A DNA stretch of 64,000 nt from Paracoccus sp. TOH (GTDB taxonomy: Bacteria; Pseudomonadota; Alphaproteobacteria; Rhodobacterales; Rhodobacteraceae), in NCBI RefSeq assembly GCF_030388245.1, contig NZ_CP098363.1, forward strand, positions 124,001 through 188,000, read 5' to 3'. Positions 33,767 through 42,123 of this stretch are shown in pieces. The notes beneath the pieces are model-generated. The model made no database searches. It was not told the origin of the DNA and was given only the letters and a program-made list of their open reading frames with translations. A program made the translations under genes and the position numbers. Each line of letters starts with the position of its first letter. The first letter of the stretch is position 1.

Positions 33767-35107
33767 ATGGCCCTGATTACCGAAGAATCCCCGATCAATT
33801 TCCGCGACGCCTTGCCCGACAAGGTCGATGTATTGATTATCGGCGGCGGGGTCATTGGCGTGTCTGCCGCGCTTTGTCTGGCCGAGGACGGGCTCAGGGT
33901 GGCGGTGCTTGAAAAAGGCCGCATCGCCGGCGAGCAATCCAGCCGGAACTGGGGCTGGATTCGCCAGCTTGGACGCGACGAGGCGGAATTGCCGATCGTC
34001 ACCGAAGCCACCCGCATCTGGAAGGACATGCCGGCGCGGATCGGCGCCGATATCGGTCACCGGGTGGAGGGTCTGGCCTATCTGGCCAGGAAGGAAAGCG
34101 ATCGCGTCAAGTTCGAATCCTTCCTGGATGTTGCGAAACGTCACCAGCTGGTCGTCAAAAGACTTGATCGCAGCGATGTCGAGAATCTGATAAAGAGCCG
34201 CCCGGGATACTGGATCGGCGGCCTTCAATGCGAAAGCGATTCCCGCGCCGAACCATGGGTCGCGGTTCCGGCGATGGCGCGCGCCGCGCAAAAGCGGGGC
34301 GCGATCATCCGTGAAAACTGCGCCGTCCGCGGGCTCGATTATTCGGCCGGCAAGGTCACCGGCGTCGTTTCCGAGCATGGCATCGTCAAGGCCGATGCGG
34401 TGCTTCTGGCCGGTGGTGCCTGGTCGCGGCTTTTCCTGCAGCGTCACGGCAAGCATTTCCCGCAGCTCAGCGTGCTGGCCAGCGTGGCGCGAACCGCCGA
34501 GGCGCCCAATATCTACGGTGGCGGCGCGCTCGATTCCTCGCTGGCCTTCCGCCGCCGCGAGGACGGCGGTTATACGCTGGCATTCACCGATCATCATTCG
34601 TTCTTTTTGGGCCGCGATGCGTTTTCCTCGCTGTTCGACTTTTTCCGGGCCGCCTGGCGCGAACGCGGCAAGACCTATCCCAAGCCTTGGGCGCCGGCAT
34701 ATTATCCCGATGCCTGGGGCACGCCGAAAAAATGGAGCAATGACCTGGTTTCGCCGTTCGAGAGAATGCGCGTGCTGAACCCCAAGCCGAGAGCCGGGGC
34801 CGCGAAGGTGCTGAAAAGAAGATTCGCCGAGCGTTTTCCCGCTTTGGCCGATATCCGCATCCTCGACAGCTGGGCCGGGATGATCGACGCGATGCCGGAT
34901 ATCGTGCCGACGATGGACAGCGTGCCGGGGCTGCAGGGGCTCTGGGTCGCCTCCGGCTTCAGCGGCCATGGATTTGGCATCGGTCCCGCCGCGGGACGCA
35001 TCATGTCCGACCTGATCCAGGGCCGCCCGGCGGGGCACGACCTTTCGCGGTTCAGGTTCAACCGGTTCAGCGACGGCACGCCCCTGAAGCTTGGGCCTGC
35101 GATCTGA
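33767..35107 (+). CDS. FAD-dependent oxidoreductase of the D-amino-acid oxidase family (DadA/PuuB-like)
   Basis: The 446-residue product runs from MALITEESPINF, with AAGGAG six bases before the ATG. The Rossmann motif VLIIGGGVIGVSAALCLAEDG binds FAD; QSSRNWGWIRQLGRDEAELP is a signature of soluble D-amino-acid dehydrogenase and gamma-glutamylputrescine oxidase-like proteins; GFSGHGFGIGPAAGR closes the FAD site. It would oxidise an amine or D-amino acid to an imine. Next to the SHMT it could take the amino acid that enzyme releases. Confidence 0.85.
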   Translation: MALITEESPINFRDALPDKVDVLIIGGGVIGVSAALCLAEDGLRVAVLEKGRIAGEQSSRNWGWIRQLGRDEAELPIVTEATRIWKDMPARIGADIGHRVEGLAYLARKESDRVKFESFLDVAKRHQLVVKRLDRSDVENLIKSRPGYWIGGLQCESDSRAEPWVAVPAMARAAQKRGAIIRENCAVRGLDYSAGKVTGVVSEHGIVKADAVLLAGGAWSRLFLQRHGKHFPQLSVLASVARTAEAPNIYGGGALDSSLAFRRREDGGYTLAFTDHHSFFLGRDAFSSLFDFFRAAWRERGKTYPKPWAPAYYPDAWGTPKKWSNDLVSPFERMRVLNPKPRAGAAKVLKRRFAERFPALADIRILDSWAGMIDAMPDIVPTMDSVPGLQGLWVASGFSGHGFGIGPAAGRIMSDLIQGRPAGHDLSRFRFNRFSDGTPLKLGPAI

Positions 35108-35161
35108 AAGGATATGCGGCGCGGGCTGCGATCCCCTGCCGCATCATGCCCGCAAGCCTGC

Positions 35162-35186
35162 CATTCCCGGCAATGGTCCGGGAATG
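35162..35186 (+). terminator. stem-loop downstream of the flavoprotein gene
   Basis: CATTCCCGG and CCGGGAATG form a perfect 9-bp stem with a 7-base loop, 55 bases after the operon's last stop. There is no T-run, so it may be an intrinsic terminator of the GC-rich type or a regulator site. Confidence 0.45.
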
Positions 35187-35905
35187 CCGGGCCGTGCCCT
35201 GCGCAGAGGCGAGGGGACCGGGCCGGCTGTTTTCCCTTGCCAGCGCCGATGAGCCGCCGGCGGCAATCGACTTGCCGGACGCGGCGCGGCACCCCGTCGC
35301 AAACAGGGGGCTCGAAATCCGCCGCGACGGGCCTGTGCCGATCCGTGCCGGACGGTTGGCGGGCCTTTCGTCGCGGTGCCGATCTTTCCGACCATTACAG
35401 AAAGCCGATTTGACCTGCGGCGATGGTCTTGATTTCCGACCGTCGCAACCGAGGCCCACCGATCACCCCCGATTTTCCGGACAGTTCACCGGCTGAGCTC
35501 AACCGAGCAAGTCGCTCGTCGAGCCGGGCAGGCACGTGCCTTTCGCCCCAGTCATGCCCTCGATGGCTGCCGATACCGCGGTGCCGCGGCCCAGCGATCA
35601 GGCCGGCGGCGATGCGGTCGGGGTATTCTCCGGCTTCCCGTCCCACCTCGTCGGCAAGCCGCCACCCCGCACCGATTCCTGCGAACCATTGCCTTTCCCG
35701 GCGCGGCAATATGCTTCATCGCGGCGAGGGCCGGCTGCGCCCCGGGTCGGAAATGCACCGGTCATGCGATGCAGAATCGCCGCGCTTTACCGGCCGGCGC
35801 CACGGGATTTCGTTCCGAACCTGCCGTGCGCATTTGCCGACTTAATCAGATAATGGCTGAATTTCATTGCCTATTCGGATGCGGGGCGGGACATGCCGAT
35901 ATCCC
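35187..35905. other. intergenic region with no supportable gene
   Basis: Several open frames occur on both strands (for example 35395-35709 leftward), but none has a ribosome site, recognisable motif or convincing composition. The stretch separates the P450 operon from the transporter and ends at a sigma-54 promoter. Confidence 0.5.
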
Positions 35906-35922
35906 TGGCACGGGAATTGCAT
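35906..35922 (+). promoter_or_regulatory. sigma-54 promoter of the MFS transporter
   Basis: TGGCACGGGAATTGCAT differs by one base from the P450 promoter and has the same GG-N10-GC spacing. Transcription would begin near 35933, about 80 bases before the transporter's start codon. Confidence 0.88.
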
Positions 35923-36011
35923 ATGGCCCAAGGCCGGGACACCCGGCGCTGCTGACCGGGGCCGCCAACCCCGGGCGCAGAAAAAAGTACGATATTCAAC
36001 AGGAGAGTTAC

Positions 36012-37244
36012 ATGGCACGAGAAGACAGAGCGCCCGGCGCGCTGGCAGAACTTATGCCTGAAAGCTGGAAGTCCGTCCTGGCCGCCTTTGCAGCGGCCTA
36101 TGGGACCGGCCTGCTCGCGCTGATCGCCCTGCCGTTCATGGTCGCGGCCAACATGCGCACGCTGCAGATCGACGAGGCGGCTGCCGGAATACTGAGCTCG
36201 TTGGAATTTCTCGGCGTCTTCATCACCTCGGTGGTGTTCGCGCCGCGCATGGCGCGGGTCGATCGCCGCCGCCTGGCGCTGACTGGCGCCGGCATCGTCG
36301 TTCTGGCCAATGTCGCCAGCGCCTATTGGGGCACCTATGAATCGCTGAGCGTGCTGCGCCTGATCGCCGGCCTCGGCGCGGGCCTGGCGCTGGCCACCGG
36401 CAACGCCACCATTTCCAACGCCAGGCGGCCCGAGCGGTTCGCCGGGTGGATGACGGTGCTGCTGGTCGCGCTGCAAACCCTGGTCAGCGCCTCGTTCGGC
36501 TATATCGCCGAATCCTGGGGGCAGCCGGGCGTCTATCTTGCGCTGGCGGGGACGGTGCTGGTGCTGATGGCGCTCATGCTGTTCATGCCGCGTTCGGCCC
36601 CGACCCGGGATTTCCCCGAAAGCGAGACGGTGATCCACGGCCGGCTGCCGATCCTCGGCCTTGCCGGGATTGCGATCCTCGTGGGCATGTTCGCCTTCTC
36701 CCTGCGCGACACCATGTCCTGGGCGTTCCTGACCAGCATCGGCATCTCGGCCGGCCTGACCGAATCCGAGGTCGGCAGCCTGCTTGCGCAATCGGCGCTG
36801 ATCGGTATTTCCGGACCGTTGCTGGCGGCCCTGATCGGCGCGCGCTTCGGGCTGACGCTGCCGCTCATCCTCGGCATCATTCTTTCGGGTCTGGTGACCT
36901 ATGCGATCAGCCAATCCTCCAACAGCGCCTCGCTCTACTCGACCGCGGTTCTTGCCTGGGTCGGCATCTATTGGCTTTGCGTCGCCTATCTGACCGCGCT
37001 TGCGGCCGAGATGGACATCAACGGCCGGATCGCGGCGGCCGCGGGCAGCGCGCTGATCCTGGGGATCGCGGTCGGGCCCAGCGTCGGCGGCGCCATGATC
37101 AGCGGCGGCGGCTACGGCAAGGTCGGCCACTTCAACAACCTGCTGGTGCTCATCACCCTGATCGGGGCGCTGACGGCCTACCGGCTGCTGCGCAAGAGCC
37201 GTAACGGCAACCTGGCCCATGCCTCGGCCGATCCGCTGAACTGA
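36012..37244 (+). CDS. major facilitator superfamily transporter
   Basis: The 410-residue product starts at ATG 36012 with AGGAG six bases upstream. About twelve hydrophobic segments are visible; between helices 2 and 3 sits RMARVDRRRLALTG, an MFS motif-A-like loop, and GLGAGLALATGNATISNARR lies in helices 4-5. It probably imports the substrate of the island (an amine or related compound), because it has its own copy of the island's sigma-54 promoter. Direction of transport is inferred. Confidence 0.85.
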   Translation: MAREDRAPGALAELMPESWKSVLAAFAAAYGTGLLALIALPFMVAANMRTLQIDEAAAGILSSLEFLGVFITSVVFAPRMARVDRRRLALTGAGIVVLANVASAYWGTYESLSVLRLIAGLGAGLALATGNATISNARRPERFAGWMTVLLVALQTLVSASFGYIAESWGQPGVYLALAGTVLVLMALMLFMPRSAPTRDFPESETVIHGRLPILGLAGIAILVGMFAFSLRDTMSWAFLTSIGISAGLTESEVGSLLAQSALIGISGPLLAALIGARFGLTLPLILGIILSGLVTYAISQSSNSASLYSTAVLAWVGIYWLCVAYLTALAAEMDINGRIAAAAGSALILGIAVGPSVGGAMISGGGYGKVGHFNNLLVLITLIGALTAYRLLRKSRNGNLAHASADPLN

Positions 37245-37251
37245 GCCGGCG

Positions 37252-37325
37252 GCGCGCCCGGGGACGCGGCCAGTTCCCCGGGCGCGCAGCACCGGTCGCC
37301 GGGCATCGCCATGCCCGGCGACCGG
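37252..37325 (+). terminator. two consecutive perfect GC-rich hairpins after the transporter
   Basis: Hairpin 1: GCGCGCCCGGGGA (37252-37264) with TCCCCGGGCGCGC (37275-37287). Hairpin 2: CCGGTCGCCGGGCAT (37292-37306), 4-base loop, ATGCCCGGCGACCGG (37311-37325), a perfect 15-bp stem. They would stop transcription between the transporter and the regulatory genes. Confidence 0.75.
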
Positions 37326-37479
37326 GGCAATGTTCTTCGATTGACTCGGAACGATGACGAGGAGCAACCTCGACACGGGACAGGGATCGCACACCGCCGC
37401 CATCTGCCTTGCAGAGGCCGGGCAAGAGTGCGCCCGTTCCGACCCTGCTTCCCGCCGCATTTCCGAAAACGGAGAAAAA

Positions 37480-38667
37480 ATGACAGTTTCGAGCCACCGC
37501 TCCGCCGCCCTCGTCGATCTTCTGTCCGCAGATGGGAACATCCGCGACTGCGAAGCCGCTCAGGCCAGCGCGCTCGGCTTTCGCCTGCAGGAGATCGCGG
37601 GCAGGCCGTGGGAGCGGATTTACCCGCCAAGCTCCCTGCGGCAGATCGAATCCTTCTTTGCCGAGCCGCATCGCGGGCCGATCGCAACCCGGCTTCACCT
37701 GCTGGATGCCGAAAGCCGGCTGGTCGAGGTGCAGGCCATCGCGGAATTCGTCCGCGACGAGGCGGGTGAATTGCTGCTGCGCCTTTTCAAGTGGATCGAG
37801 GCGCCATTTCTGCAGGCGACGCTGCGCCAGGCCGAGGATCTCGCTATCCTGTCGGATTTCGTGGCCAGTTCGGACGATCCGGGCTGGTGCGTGGAGTTCG
37901 ACGAGCCGGTCGATCTTTCCGCCCCCGACCAGGAGGTGGTGCGTCAGGTTTTTTCCAACCGCTGCAAGCTGCGCTTTTGCAATGCGGCCATGGGACGCTA
38001 CTACCGGCTTCCCGAAGGCGAGGACATGAACGCCAAGCCGTGGTCGCAGATATTCTCGCGCAATCCCGCCAACGAGCGTTTCATCCGCGAACTCATCCGC
38101 TGCAACTTCAACGGCAAGCGCATCATCTCCGTGGACATGCGTTACGACGGCGTCAGCATGACGGTCGAGAACGACATCCGCAGTTTCATCCGCGGCAACC
38201 TGCTGTATCGCCTTTGGGGGACGGTCCGCGATGTCACGCATCACCTGTACAATACCGAAACGCTTCGCAAGCAGGTCTCGAACCTCGAGGATCTGCTGAC
38301 CGCCATCCCGGATCCGCTGCTGGTGATCGGCGCCTCGGCCATGGTCATCCATACCAATGCCGCCGCCGAGGATCTGCTCGGACTGCCGGCGGAGCGGATT
38401 CTGGACCACCCTTACGATGACCTGATCGGCCCCGAGGCCGGCAGCGCGCTGTTGCAGGAACTGCTTGCCGACAGCGTGACGCAGAGATTGCAGAGCCCGC
38501 TCGTCGCACAGATGATCGGGCGGGACGGCCCCCTTTCCGTCGAGGTAAGCGCCAGTCGCCTGGAGAACGGCGGCAACAGCTGCATCATCGTCAGCCTGCG
38601 CAGGATCGCCAGGCGCGGGCGGTGGCGCGACAAGGGCATGTCCTTGGCATTCCTGCAGGCCGAATAG
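37480..38667 (+). CDS. PAS-domain protein without an output domain
   Basis: The 395-residue product runs from MTVSSHRSAALVDLLSADGN; GGAG lies six bases before the ATG. At least three PAS-like segments occur: about residues 15-100, 145-265 (CKLRFCNAAMGRYYRLPEG) and 285-380 (LLTAIPDPLLVIGASAMVIHTNAAAEDLLGLP). No histidine kinase, GGDEF, HTH or AAA+ domain follows. It sits directly before the enhancer-binding protein, which has a similar PAS domain, and may sense substrate or redox state and act on that protein by PAS-PAS contact. The role is inferred. Confidence 0.75.
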   Translation: MTVSSHRSAALVDLLSADGNIRDCEAAQASALGFRLQEIAGRPWERIYPPSSLRQIESFFAEPHRGPIATRLHLLDAESRLVEVQAIAEFVRDEAGELLLRLFKWIEAPFLQATLRQAEDLAILSDFVASSDDPGWCVEFDEPVDLSAPDQEVVRQVFSNRCKLRFCNAAMGRYYRLPEGEDMNAKPWSQIFSRNPANERFIRELIRCNFNGKRIISVDMRYDGVSMTVENDIRSFIRGNLLYRLWGTVRDVTHHLYNTETLRKQVSNLEDLLTAIPDPLLVIGASAMVIHTNAAAEDLLGLPAERILDHPYDDLIGPEAGSALLQELLADSVTQRLQSPLVAQMIGRDGPLSVEVSASRLENGGNSCIIVSLRRIARRGRWRDKGMSLAFLQAE

Positions 38668-38681
38668 TGCAAGGACACAGC

Positions 38682-40058
38682 ATGAAGCAGACCGCGCAAG
38701 CTAGCAGCCCGCAGGTATCGGCCACGGCATCCGTTCTGCGCGGCCTGATGGCCTTGCCCGACGGGATCCTCTGCGTCGCCTCCGACCGCCGCGTCATCTT
38801 TCTCAACCCGGAGGCGGCGTCGATGCTGGGCGTCCGGGCGACCGAGCTGGTCGGACAGGATTTCAGCCATCTGGGACGCCTGGGCGGCTATGACGACTGG
38901 TCGCCGGTCCTGGGCGCCGTGGCCGAGCGGATGAACGGCGAGTTCCTGCTGCGCAGCGGCCTTCGTTCCGCGCTTCTGGTCACGGTGCGGCGCGCGGCGC
39001 CCGACAACCAGGCCATGGTGCTGCAACTGCGCGATCTCGAGGTCTTCGACCATGCGCGCAGACGCGCCTCGGGGGTGCAGATGCCGCGCGAAAGCAGCGG
39101 CAGCAACCGCAAGATGCGCCCGGATTTCGCCAAGCAGCGGCAGATCTCGCGCTATCTCGACACCATCATGTCGCGCGGCGAGCGGGCGCTGCTGCATGGC
39201 GCGGGGGTGCTGATCTCGGGCGAAAGCGGCGTCGGCAAGACCGAGGTGGCGCGCTATCTGCACGGCTATATCAGCGAGCCGAGCAATCCCTTCGTGGTCG
39301 TGAACTGCGCGGCGATCCCCGAAACCCTGTTCGAGACCGAGCTGTTCGGCTATGAAAAGGGCGCGTTCACCGGCGCGCTCAATACCGGGAAGAAGGGCCT
39401 GATCGAACAGGCCGACGGCGGCACCCTGTTCCTGGACGAGGTGGGCGAGATCCCGCTTCAGCTTCAGGCCAAGCTGCTGTCCTTCCTCGAGGAGCGCACG
39501 ATCCAGAGGGTCGGGGGCGAACGCCAGAAAGCCGTCAACGTGCGGCTGATCTCGGCCACCAACCGCGACCTGAAGGCGATGGTCGCCGAAGATCGCTTCC
39601 GGCTGGATCTCTATTTCCGCCTCACGGTGGTCGAACTGGCGATGCAGCCGCTGCGCGAGACGCGCGAACTTATCCCCCATCTCATCGAGCGTTTCACCCA
39701 GTTCCTCAACCAGCGCCTGCAGGAGCCGATGCGGATCGGCCCGCGATTGCTTCAGGTGCTGAACGACTATGATTATCCGGGAAACGTGCGCGAGCTCTAC
39801 AACATCCTGCAACAGGTGGTCGTGCTGGGCGAGGACGAGGTGCTGGCGCGGCTCGACGCGCCGCAATCGCGCGGCGGGGCAGGGGATGCCGATGCCGACG
39901 CGCCCGAGGTCGCGCGGAGCCTCAAGGAAATGGTCGCGGAATACGAGCGCGGCCTGATCGAGCAGGCGATCCGCCGGCACGGCAGCAAGAGACGGGCGGC
40001 GGCGGCCCTGAACGTTGACATCGGTACCATCGTCCGCAAGACCAGGGTAAGCTCCTGA
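38682..40058 (+). CDS. sigma-54-dependent enhancer-binding transcriptional activator (PAS-AAA+-HTH)
   Basis: The 458-residue product runs from MKQTAQASSPQV; AAGGA lies upstream. An N-terminal PAS (LPDGILCVASDRRVIFLNPEAA, residues 20-80) is followed by the AAA+ domain: Walker A GESGVGKTE near 180, GAFTGA near 227 (the sigma-54 contact loop), Walker B GGTLFLDEVGE and the sensor-II region NYPGNVREL-like DYPGNVRELYNIL. A short C-terminal TyrR/Fis-type HTH ends the protein (RHGSKRRAAAALNVDIGTI). It should activate the three sigma-54 promoters of the island. Confidence 0.93.
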   Translation: MKQTAQASSPQVSATASVLRGLMALPDGILCVASDRRVIFLNPEAASMLGVRATELVGQDFSHLGRLGGYDDWSPVLGAVAERMNGEFLLRSGLRSALLVTVRRAAPDNQAMVLQLRDLEVFDHARRRASGVQMPRESSGSNRKMRPDFAKQRQISRYLDTIMSRGERALLHGAGVLISGESGVGKTEVARYLHGYISEPSNPFVVVNCAAIPETLFETELFGYEKGAFTGALNTGKKGLIEQADGGTLFLDEVGEIPLQLQAKLLSFLEERTIQRVGGERQKAVNVRLISATNRDLKAMVAEDRFRLDLYFRLTVVELAMQPLRETRELIPHLIERFTQFLNQRLQEPMRIGPRLLQVLNDYDYPGNVRELYNILQQVVVLGEDEVLARLDAPQSRGGAGDADADAPEVARSLKEMVAEYERGLIEQAIRRHGSKRRAAAALNVDIGTIVRKTRVSS

Positions 40059-40059
40059 C

Positions 40060-41379
40060 ATGCAGAAGCGCGCGATTCAGGTCGGTTACTCCGTCTCGGC
40101 CCAGGTGCGGCCGCTTATCAACATCACCCCGGAGTTGCGGCAGGCCATCGCGCTGCTTCAGATGGATGCCGGCGAACTTGGGGGATTCCTGGCCGAGCAG
40201 GCGGCCCGGAACCCGTTCCTGCGCCTGCGCCTGCCCGGCCACGGATCGTCCTCGCATCATGCCCGCACCGATCCGGCCCAGGATTTGCCGGCGGACGGAA
40301 CCAGCCTCATCGCCCATGTGCTGGACCAGCTTCGCTTCTGCCGCATCGAGCCGAACGAGCGCCATGCGGCCCAGATCCTGATAGACGCCCTTTCGCCCTC
40401 GGGCTGGCTGGAGCGCGGCCTGGACGAACTGGCGCAGGATCACGCCGTGCCGTCGGCGCGTCTCGAAACCGTCCTGAAGAAGCTGCAGACGATGGAGCCG
40501 ACCGGGCTCTTTGCCCGCGACCTGGCCGATTGCCTGCGCCTGCAGCTGGCCGAGCGCGGCCAGATGGACCCGGCCGCCGCCAGCGTGCTGGCCGCGCTCG
40601 GGGTGCTGGCGACCGGCGGCGATCAGGCGCTGGCGGCAGAGACCGGCCTGCCGCTGTGCGAGGTGCGGCGGGTGCTGGCGCTTTTGCGGCAGCTGGATCC
40701 GAAGCCGGGCGGCGGCTTCACCTTCGATCCCCCGCGCCAGATCGTGCCCGATCTGATCCTCGAACGCCGGGACGGGAACTGGCATGTTGCGATGAATCGC
40801 TCGCTTCTTCCCGATCTGCGCGTCGATGGCTCGCTGTTCGGAAAGCTTGGCCCCGAGGCGCGGCGGGACATGCGCGCCGCCTATGGCACCGCCCGCTGGA
40901 TCGTCGAGGCCGTGGAACGGCGCCACCGGACGGTGCTGCGCATCGGCGCCGCGCTGGTCCATCATCAATCCGGCTATTTCGATCATGGTCCCGCCGGCCT
41001 GAGCCCGCTGTCGCAGCGAACCGTGGCCGAAAACCTCGGGCTGAGCGAAAGCACGGTCAGCCGGGTGGTGAACTCGGTCCATCTTCAGGCGCCGGACCGT
41101 ATCGTCGCCCTGAAAACCCTGTTCGTGAAGCAGATCGCGCCCGCCTCGGCCGGCAAGCCTCTTACCACGCTGCAGCTTTGCCAGGAGATTCAGGCGCTGC
41201 TTGGACCGGCGGCGCCGGCCGAGCCGCTGACCGATTCCCGGATTACGCAGATCCTCAATGAACGCGGTTTTTCCATCGCGCGGCGCACGGTGGCGAAATA
41301 TCGCGCGCTCTGCGGCATTCCCTGCGTCAAGGACCGCCAGCGGCCGCCATCCGGGAGCCTGTTCCTGGCCGGGACGTGA
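40060..41379 (+). CDS. rpoN: RNA polymerase sigma-54 factor, island-borne copy
   Basis: The 439-residue product starts one base after the activator's stop. Region I is present (ITPELRQAIALLQMDAGELGGFL), the acidic region II is short, the core-binding domain is complete, and the RpoN box ARRTVAKYR lies near residue 407, with the HTH VAENLGLSESTVSRVVN before it. It directs polymerase to GG-N10-GC promoters. Host genomes already carry rpoN, so this is probably a second, dedicated copy. Confidence 0.93.
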   Translation: MQKRAIQVGYSVSAQVRPLINITPELRQAIALLQMDAGELGGFLAEQAARNPFLRLRLPGHGSSSHHARTDPAQDLPADGTSLIAHVLDQLRFCRIEPNERHAAQILIDALSPSGWLERGLDELAQDHAVPSARLETVLKKLQTMEPTGLFARDLADCLRLQLAERGQMDPAAASVLAALGVLATGGDQALAAETGLPLCEVRRVLALLRQLDPKPGGGFTFDPPRQIVPDLILERRDGNWHVAMNRSLLPDLRVDGSLFGKLGPEARRDMRAAYGTARWIVEAVERRHRTVLRIGAALVHHQSGYFDHGPAGLSPLSQRTVAENLGLSESTVSRVVNSVHLQAPDRIVALKTLFVKQIAPASAGKPLTTLQLCQEIQALLGPAAPAEPLTDSRITQILNERGFSIARRTVAKYRALCGIPCVKDRQRPPSGSLFLAGT

Positions 41380-41533
41380 CGCGCCGGCGCAGGCCGCGCC
41401 GAGCCACGGGCATGCGTGATGATCGACGGCGCAGAGGCCGGGCGCTGTTTCCCGCCGGCGGCACAGGTGATCGACGGAGAGTCGCATCCCCGCGGCGTGA
41501 AGGGGTCACCCCCCACGCCGCCGCGGCGCCGTC

Positions 41534-41690
41534 TTAACTGCCTTCGGGCGGGGCGAAGGCCATTACATGGCCGCCCGTATCGGCCGATTGTGCGCCGCCG
41601 ACATGCACCACGATGAATTGCCTGCCGCTGGCCGGGGAGACATAGCTCATCGGGTCTCCGCCGGCGTCCGGCCCCCATGGGTCCAGTCGC
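41534..41690 (-). pseudogene. C-terminal fragment of a PQQ-dependent (glucose-type) dehydrogenase
   Basis: Read leftward, the bases encode PDAGGDPMSYVSPASGRQF, then VVHVGGAQSADTGGHVMAFAPPEGS and a stop at 41536-41534. This matches the last beta-propeller blade of membrane quinoprotein glucose dehydrogenases (ATPMTY...GRQYVV...GG...GDYVIAYALP). Everything upstream is missing. The rest of 41.38-42.03 kb shows no gene. Confidence 0.7.
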
Positions 41691-42035
41691 CCGGTGCCCG
41701 ATCCGTCCCGGCGGCACCGCCTTACAAAGCCATCGAGGGCATCGCGTAATCAGCACTCGATCCTGGGCGGCGATGCGGGTGGCCAAGCCCTTCGAGCCAT
41801 CGGGAACAGCCAGCATGATAGCCATACCCGCATTGCCTGCGCCACGACAGATTCACATCACCCCTGGCGCTATGAAAAGAGGCAAGGCAGCATGGCCGCC
41901 TGGCCTGCGACCGGCCTCCGCAGACGCTGCCATGCCGGGCCGATACGCTGGCGTCGCTGCTGCCAGAACCGGCAGATTCCGCTTGCGCCGTGCCGGAGTG
42001 CGAATTAATCCGCCAAGACCCGCCTCGACGGGCCG

Positions 42036-42123
42036 GGAGGAGTGGCCGAGTGGTTTAAGGCAGCGGTCTTGAAAACCGCCGATGGGCAACCATCCGTGGG
42101 TTCGAATCCCACTTCCTCCGCCA
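42036..42123 (+). tRNA. tRNA-Ser (anticodon UGA)
   Basis: The acceptor GGAGGAG pairs with UUCCUCC, the discriminator is G and CCA is encoded. The anticodon loop CUUGAAA reads UGA. A long variable arm (CCGAUGGGCAACCAUCCG) and a T-arm with UUCGAAU are present, as in all serine tRNAs. The ICE's recombinase gene abuts its 3' end, so this is the chromosomal attachment site, with a complete tRNA restored on integration. Confidence 0.95.

Noticed and set aside
35395..35709. 105-codon leftward frame in the gap before the transporter
   Set aside because: No ribosome site, no recognisable domain, low-complexity arginine-rich composition typical of a shadow frame.
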